From Candidatus Kuenenia stuttgartensis (GTDB lineage Bacteria; Pseudomonadota; Alphaproteobacteria; SMXS01): a stretch of 64,000 bases of DNA. The stretch lies in contig CALQFM020000007.1 in assembly GCA_943329845.2 (NCBI GenBank), positions 24,972-88,971 on the forward strand, written 5' to 3'. The notes under the pieces are model-generated. The model made no database searches and had not been told where the DNA came from. It saw only the letters and a list, made by a program, of their open reading frames with translations. The translations under genes and the position numbers were made by a program. Every line of letters begins with the position of its first letter. Positions within the stretch are counted from its first letter, which is position 1. Of this stretch, positions 60,531-64,000 are shown one piece after another.

Positions 60531-61061
60531 CTACCCGATGGCCGCCGGCGCCGGCGCGCCGAGCCACGGCATGACGATGTGCAGCGGCGGCATGCCGTCC
60601 TCCTTGCGCCTGAGAAGTTCCTCGATCTTGCGGCGGACGTCGTCGCCGATCAGGAACTGGCCGCTTTCCCAGAACTCCTTGCCGCCCTTGGTGCGCAGGA
60701 TCAGCATCGCCGTGCGCTCCTGCATGGCGTACACCGCGTCCGGACACACGCCCGCCTGGCGGAAGTAGATGGCGTTCTCCAGGCCGGTCAGGTAGGCGGA
60801 GAACACGGTGTAGACCAGATGCTGCTCGTTCGGCGTCAGGTCGTGAAAGCCGCCCGCGGCGCGGCGCAGGACCTCGATGCGGCGCGGGTCCTCGCAGATC
60901 CAGCGATTGTGCTCGGTGGTCTTTTCGATCAGGGCTTGCTGGCTGGTGGCGCGGCTGAAACTCGCGCTCTGACGGAGCTGGCGCGCCACATAGAGCAGCG
61001 AGATCACGACGGCGGCGGCGCCCGCCACGCCGGCGATGGCGGAAACTGCGTCCCAGTTCAT
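60531..61061 (-). CDS. hypothetical membrane-anchored protein
   Basis: 176 aa from ATG 61061 (GGGAGG upstream). One N-terminal membrane helix (VSAIAGVAGAAAVVISLLYVA) is followed by a helical cytoplasmic domain (RQSASFSRATSQQALIEKTTEH, LTPNEQHLVYTVFSAYLTGLENAIY). The pattern resembles uncharacterised proteins common in alphaproteobacteria. No function assigned. Confidence 0.75.
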   Translation of the reverse strand: MNWDAVSAIAGVAGAAAVVISLLYVARQLRQSASFSRATSQQALIEKTTEHNRWICEDPRRIEVLRRAAGGFHDLTPNEQHLVYTVFSAYLTGLENAIYFRQAGVCPDAVYAMQERTAMLILRTKGGKEFWESGQFLIGDDVRRKIEELLRRKEDGMPPLHIVMPWLGAPAPAAIG

Positions 61062-61231
61062 TGGCTGGCCTCCCGATGGATGGACGATGGGCAGAGCGTC
61101 GCACACTGCCCTGTATGCGCCAAGCGGCGGAATGGCCCGGTTCATGCGCGCGGACGGCGGAGGCTCGCCTTGCGGCCCAACTTAATATATCATGATGTGA
61201 AATAGTCGCGTCACCGCCACAGGACGCTCAG

Positions 61232-61846
61232 ATGAATGATGTCGTCGCCCATATCGAAAGCTGTCTGACCGCCGTCGAGGAGATGCGTTCCAGAGCGCTC
61301 CGCTATCACGATCGCGGCGTCGCCGAAATCTGCGAGGTGCTGTGCGGGGGGATGGGGCTGGGCGACGGGCTGACGTCGATCCTGCGGTTCGCCGCCGGGC
61401 TCCACGACATCGGCAAGATCGTCGTCCCGGACGCCATCATCAACAAGCCCGGTCCGCTCGACGACCACGAGTGGGCGCTGATGCGCCGGCATCCGGAGTT
61501 CGGCTTCAATATCCTGCGCCGTTCCTCCGACCGTACCATCAAGCTCGCTGCCAACGTGATCCTCTACCACCATGAATGCTGGGACGGCTCGGGCTATCCC
61601 CACGGCCTCTCGGGCGACAATATCCCGCGCGAGGCCCGCATCGTCGGGATCTGCGACGTCTACCACGCGCTGCGTGAGCCGCGCCCCTACCGTCCGGCGC
61701 TGCCGCACGACGCGGTCATGGACATGATCCTGCACGGCGACGGCAGCGACCGCCTCCAGCCGGGCAAGTTCGACCCGGACGTGCTGGCCGCGTTCCGCGC
61801 CAGCGCCGAGGCGATCCGGCTCAGGTTCGACGCCTCGCTAGTGTGA
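61232..61846 (+). CDS. stand-alone HD-GYP-type phosphodiesterase domain protein
   Basis: 204 aa made almost entirely of an HD-GYP-like domain: H58-D59 in AAGLHDIGKIVVPD, HHE at 113-115 and GYP at 121-123 in WDGSGYPHGLSG, then PREARIVGICDVYHAL. HD-GYP proteins hydrolyse cyclic di-GMP. No receiver or sensor domain is present, so activation would depend on a partner. Its stop faces the FkbM gene with an 8-base gap. Confidence 0.88.
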   Translation: MNDVVAHIESCLTAVEEMRSRALRYHDRGVAEICEVLCGGMGLGDGLTSILRFAAGLHDIGKIVVPDAIINKPGPLDDHEWALMRRHPEFGFNILRRSSDRTIKLAANVILYHHECWDGSGYPHGLSGDNIPREARIVGICDVYHALREPRPYRPALPHDAVMDMILHGDGSDRLQPGKFDPDVLAAFRASAEAIRLRFDASLV

Positions 61847-61853
61847 CGCCGGT

Positions 61854-62603
61854 TCAGGAGCCGGCCGGCGCCGCGTCGCGGAAGTAGGTCGCGTCGTACT
61901 GAAGCAGCCGCGCAGTCCTGGCGTCGCGCAGGACCGGACTGTGGTCCCACAACCCGAAACCCAGCGACACGGCCAGCGCATGCAACTCGTCGGCGAGCAT
62001 CTGGCCGTCGTACAGCGGCGCGACGGTCATCTCGAGCAGCAATCCCTGGACACCCGGCAACAGCCGTGCCGCCCCCTCGAGCACCAGCGGCTCCGCCCCC
62101 TGGACGTCGATCTTCAGGAAGAGCACGCCGGTCTGCGCGTCGGGAACGAACATCTCGTCGAGCCGCCTGACGTCGACCGCGATCGTCTCGCGCTCGCGCA
62201 TCGGCTTGCCGATCGCGTTCGACCGTTCGTTGGGCGCGAGCAGCGAGCTGCTGACCAGGTTGTTGGTGACGTGAAACCGCGCCTCGCCCGCCCGGTCCCC
62301 CAGTGCGCAGCAGGGGGCGACATGCCAGCGGTCGCCATGCGCGGCGGCCTCAGCCGTGAGTTGCCGGTGAACCTCCGGAATCGCCTCGAAGGAGACGACC
62401 CGGCCCGGAAAGCCCGCCCTGAGGAGTTCGCCCGCGAACTGCCCGCGATTGGCCCCCACATCCAGCACGGTCGAGACCCGGTGGACCGCGAGGTGGCGGA
62501 CAAGCCGCAGGTCCGCCCGGCTGTCGACGGTGCTGCGGCAAACCTCGAAGCCCGCGCGTCGCGCCACGGTACGCGCGGCCCGCCTGAGTTTTCTGGCTAT
62601 CAC
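61854..62603 (-). CDS. FkbM-family methyltransferase
   Basis: 249 aa SAM-dependent methyltransferase. The SAM motif is VSTVLDVGANRGQFAGELL, followed by VVSFEAIPEVHRQL and the diagnostic VLFLKIDVQGAEPLVLEGA. FkbM-type enzymes usually O-methylate sugars or polyketides. Start GTG 62603 with GGAG upstream. No glycan cluster is next to it. Confidence 0.9.
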   Translation of the reverse strand: MIARKLRRAARTVARRAGFEVCRSTVDSRADLRLVRHLAVHRVSTVLDVGANRGQFAGELLRAGFPGRVVSFEAIPEVHRQLTAEAAAHGDRWHVAPCCALGDRAGEARFHVTNNLVSSSLLAPNERSNAIGKPMRERETIAVDVRRLDEMFVPDAQTGVLFLKIDVQGAEPLVLEGAARLLPGVQGLLLEMTVAPLYDGQMLADELHALAVSLGFGLWDHSPVLRDARTARLLQYDATYFRDAAPAGS

Positions 62604-62748
62604 ATCTTGCTCCGTCGGGCGCCATCGGGGGATGTCGCGGGCCCGGCCCCATTACAGCCGCGCATGAGCGTGGCGGCAAGCGCGTCAGGCGTTGAGGGGA
62701 GTGTTGCCGGAACCAGGAGTTGGGCGACAGCGCTCCGAGGAGACGCGC

Positions 62749-63150
62749 CTATGGTCGCTTCGTGTACCCGAAGGTCAGCGGCAAGAGCGCCGCGGCAATC
62801 TGGGACGCAAGCCCGAGCAGTCCCGCCGGGCTCGTCAGCGCCGCCCATTGTTCGGCGGCTGTCCGGCCGAACAGCGTCAGGCCGAGCAACAGTTCGGCGG
62901 CCAGCAGCAGCCCGAGGAACCACGCGCACATCACCGCGCGGCTCGACAACCTGTAGGGCATCGACCACCGGCGGACGATCCGGCGGCAGGCAAGCCACGA
63001 CGCCAGCAGCATCGCCGGCACCTCCGCCATGGTGGCGGCCAACTCGCCGACCCGCGGCGCCACCACGATCACCCGAATCGTGCCCAGCGCGAAGCCGAGA
63101 GCGAACAAAACGCCGAAATAGACGCTCCCTGCGATCAGCGCGCGTTTCAA
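62749..63150 (-). CDS. small membrane protein, unknown function
   Basis: 133 aa from a TTG at 63150, giving four predicted membrane helices (ALIAGSVYFGVLFALGFALG, the MAEVPAMLLASWLA region, WFLGLLLAAELLLGLTLF and GLLGLASQIAAALLPL). The TTG has no ribosome-binding site of its own but overlaps the TGA of an upstream 33-codon ORF (TTGA), so translation is probably coupled. An upstream in-frame extension of about 54 codons has unlikely composition and is rejected. Confidence 0.6.
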   Translation of the reverse strand: MKRALIAGSVYFGVLFALGFALGTIRVIVVAPRVGELAATMAEVPAMLLASWLACRRIVRRWSMPYRLSSRAVMCAWFLGLLLAAELLLGLTLFGRTAAEQWAALTSPAGLLGLASQIAAALLPLTFGYTKRP

Positions 63151-63248
63151 GGTCGGGTCCGGTGGCCGCGCCCCGGTAGATTGGCGCCGGCACCGGCCAG
63201 CGCCGCCGCTCCTCCGGCCCCGATCAGCAACTGTCTCCGGTTGACCAC
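63147..63248 (-). CDS. 33-aa ORF resembling a lone Tat signal peptide
   Basis: GTG 63248 has an AGGAGG site 7 bases upstream. The peptide reads VVNRRQLLIGAGGAAALAG, then AGANLPGRGHRTRP and stop: a twin-arginine motif, hydrophobic Ala/Gly core and an AGA-N cleavage-like site with no mature protein. It may be the remains of a truncated Tat substrate or a leader peptide that drives translation of the membrane protein it overlaps. Confidence 0.5.
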   Translation of the reverse strand: MVNRRQLLIGAGGAAALAGAGANLPGRGHRTRP

Positions 63249-63433
63249 CGCGATGCCTCCTCAATCCGGCCACTACGACGCAAAGCATCGCACATGTCGA
63301 GCCATACAGCATTGATCCAGCTTGAGGAGACTGGGTGGCGTGGTTTGCGGGCCGTGGGAAGAGGCTTCATTTTTCACTTTCATGATATGGTGGAAAGACC
63401 ATGTTCTCGGGAGTGCGCCTATGCGGACTTTGA

Positions 63434-63763
63434 ATGGGTGACGACGTGAGGATTGAACCTGGCAGCGGCAACGTGTTCGCCGATCTCGGCCTGCCGGATG
63501 CGGATACGCATCTGCTGAAGGCCGATCTTGTCCGGCGCATCGACGGGATCATCCGCCAGCGCCGGCTCACCCAGGCTAAGGCCGCTGAATTGCTGGACCT
63601 CTCTCAACCCGATGTGTCGCGGCTTCTGCGGGGCAATTTCCGCGACTACTCCATGGAGCGACTGCTGCGCCTGCCGACCGCCCTCGGGCGCGACGTGGAA
63701 ATCGTCATCCGCAAGCCGCGTTCGAAGGGGCCGGGGAAGCTGTCAGTCGAGGCGGCGGAATGA
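63434..63763 (+). CDS. XRE-family helix-turn-helix protein, antitoxin-like
   Basis: 109 aa. After a short N-terminus, LKADLVRRIDGIIRQRRLTQAKAAELLDLSQPDVSRLLRG is the HTH of the HigA/XRE antitoxin family that normally follows a RelE/HigB toxin; FRDYSMERLLRLPTALGRDVEIVIRK is also typical. No toxin gene is seen in the preceding ~120 bases, so it is an orphan, perhaps after loss of the toxin. An ATGGT / ACCAT dyad lies just upstream. Confidence 0.85.
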   Translation: MGDDVRIEPGSGNVFADLGLPDADTHLLKADLVRRIDGIIRQRRLTQAKAAELLDLSQPDVSRLLRGNFRDYSMERLLRLPTALGRDVEIVIRKPRSKGPGKLSVEAAE

Positions 63764-63838
63764 ACTGCTGCTACAGGTGCTCGCTTATGGGTTGTTCTGA
63801 GCCAACTGATGCCAGGGCGAAGGCGAAGTTGAGTGCAG

Positions 63839-64000
63839 TGGACTGCACCCCGTTTGTGAGACACGTCTAATTGAGTGACCTGGCGATATTGCCATGGTTA
63901 GCGCTGTTGACGGAATGGCCGCGTTCTTCTTCGAACTCGACCGGCGGCTTGTATCCGAGCGCCGAGTGGAGGCGCTGTGCATTGTAGACGGTCTCGATGA
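63839..64000 (-). mobile_element. IS3-family insertion sequence, end inside window
   Basis: An element end with TGGACTGCACCCC (beginning near 63839) and TTTGTGAGAC resembles terminal repeats of IS3-family elements, followed by the reverse-strand transposase C-terminus. The other end lies outside the window. A GTGCAGT-GG-ACTGCAC dyad at 63834-63849 spans the boundary. The exact end is uncertain. Confidence 0.65.
63867..64000 (-). CDS. IS3-family transposase (OrfB), C-terminal fragment, 5' end outside window
   Basis: Read on the reverse strand, the last 43 residues begin IETVYNAQRLHSALGYKPP and continue VEFEEERGHSVNSANHGNIARSLN. The NxxRxHSALGYxxPxEFE pattern is the standard end of the DDE integrase core of IS3-family OrfB. 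Only this part is inside the window, so activity of the element cannot be judged. Confidence 0.88.
   Translation of the reverse strand, partial: IETVYNAQRLHSALGYKPPVEFEEERGHSVNSANHGNIARSLN

Overview
The window is about 64 kb of GC-rich chromosomal DNA from an aerobic alphaproteobacterium. Several things point to that class: an aa3-type cytochrome oxidase locus in the order coxB-coxA-ctaB-coxF-ctaG-coxC-SURF1 followed by thrC and an M16 peptidase, a DUF4167 protein, a class III (plant-type) glutamate-cysteine ligase, an rsmE-gshA pair and a RpoH-type clpB promoter. The style is Rhodospirillales-like, but I cannot fix order or genus from sequence alone. Most genes are core housekeeping genes; accessory or unstable material sits in a few patches.

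Layout. 1-9000: end of a nitronate monooxygenase-like gene, ptsP, then rodZ-like/ispG/hisS/prfA/prmC (MEP isoprenoids, His-tRNA charging, translation termination) and a DUF4167 gene with a low-complexity repeat. 9100-13780: heat-shock clpB, a reverse-strand M23 envelope peptidase and tRNA-Ala(TGC). 13800-18320: a less GC-biased patch with a Baeyer-Villiger-type monooxygenase, a membrane-anchored double-VOC protein and an aldo/keto reductase. 18500-24640: corA, a LuxR solo divergent from an acyl-CoA synthetase, then a DUF433/DUF5615 toxin-antitoxin-like pair, a frameshifted phosphotransferase and a decayed second copy of the synthetase 3' end.

24734-35230: a large secreted transglutaminase-like protein carrying two TonB C-terminal domains, the lactate-oxidation genes lutABC, a secreted beta-helix remnant, a ZnuD-like zinc receptor behind an apparent Zur-controlled promoter, cobA and an enoyl-CoA hydratase. 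Dispersed palindromic repeats fill the gaps here. 35230-40130 (reverse): two OmpH/Skp-like proteins, a DUF3089 lipase-like protein, ubiD and ubiA (ubiquinone). 40197-42400: rsmE and gshA.

42408-53130: a small membrane protein, tldD, and the cytochrome c oxidase structural and assembly genes running into thrC and the M16 peptidase. 53140-63310: YqgE/AlgH, a Prx5-like peroxiredoxin, rnhA-thrB, a dual CDGSH protein, a lipoprotein, a 2OG-Fe(II) oxygenase, a GNAT-nitrilase fusion, tesB, an HD-GYP protein, a FkbM methyltransferase, and a tiny Tat-leader-like ORF translationally coupled to a membrane protein. The right edge has an XRE regulator and the start of an IS3-family element that runs out of the window.

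No rRNA, CRISPR array or prophage was seen. The most unusual items are the transglutaminase/double-TonB fusion, the Zur-like promoter with an apparently shortened ZnuD, the decayed duplication around the toxin-antitoxin/phosphotransferase segment, the LuxR solo/acyl-CoA ligase pair and the Tat-leader micro-ORF.
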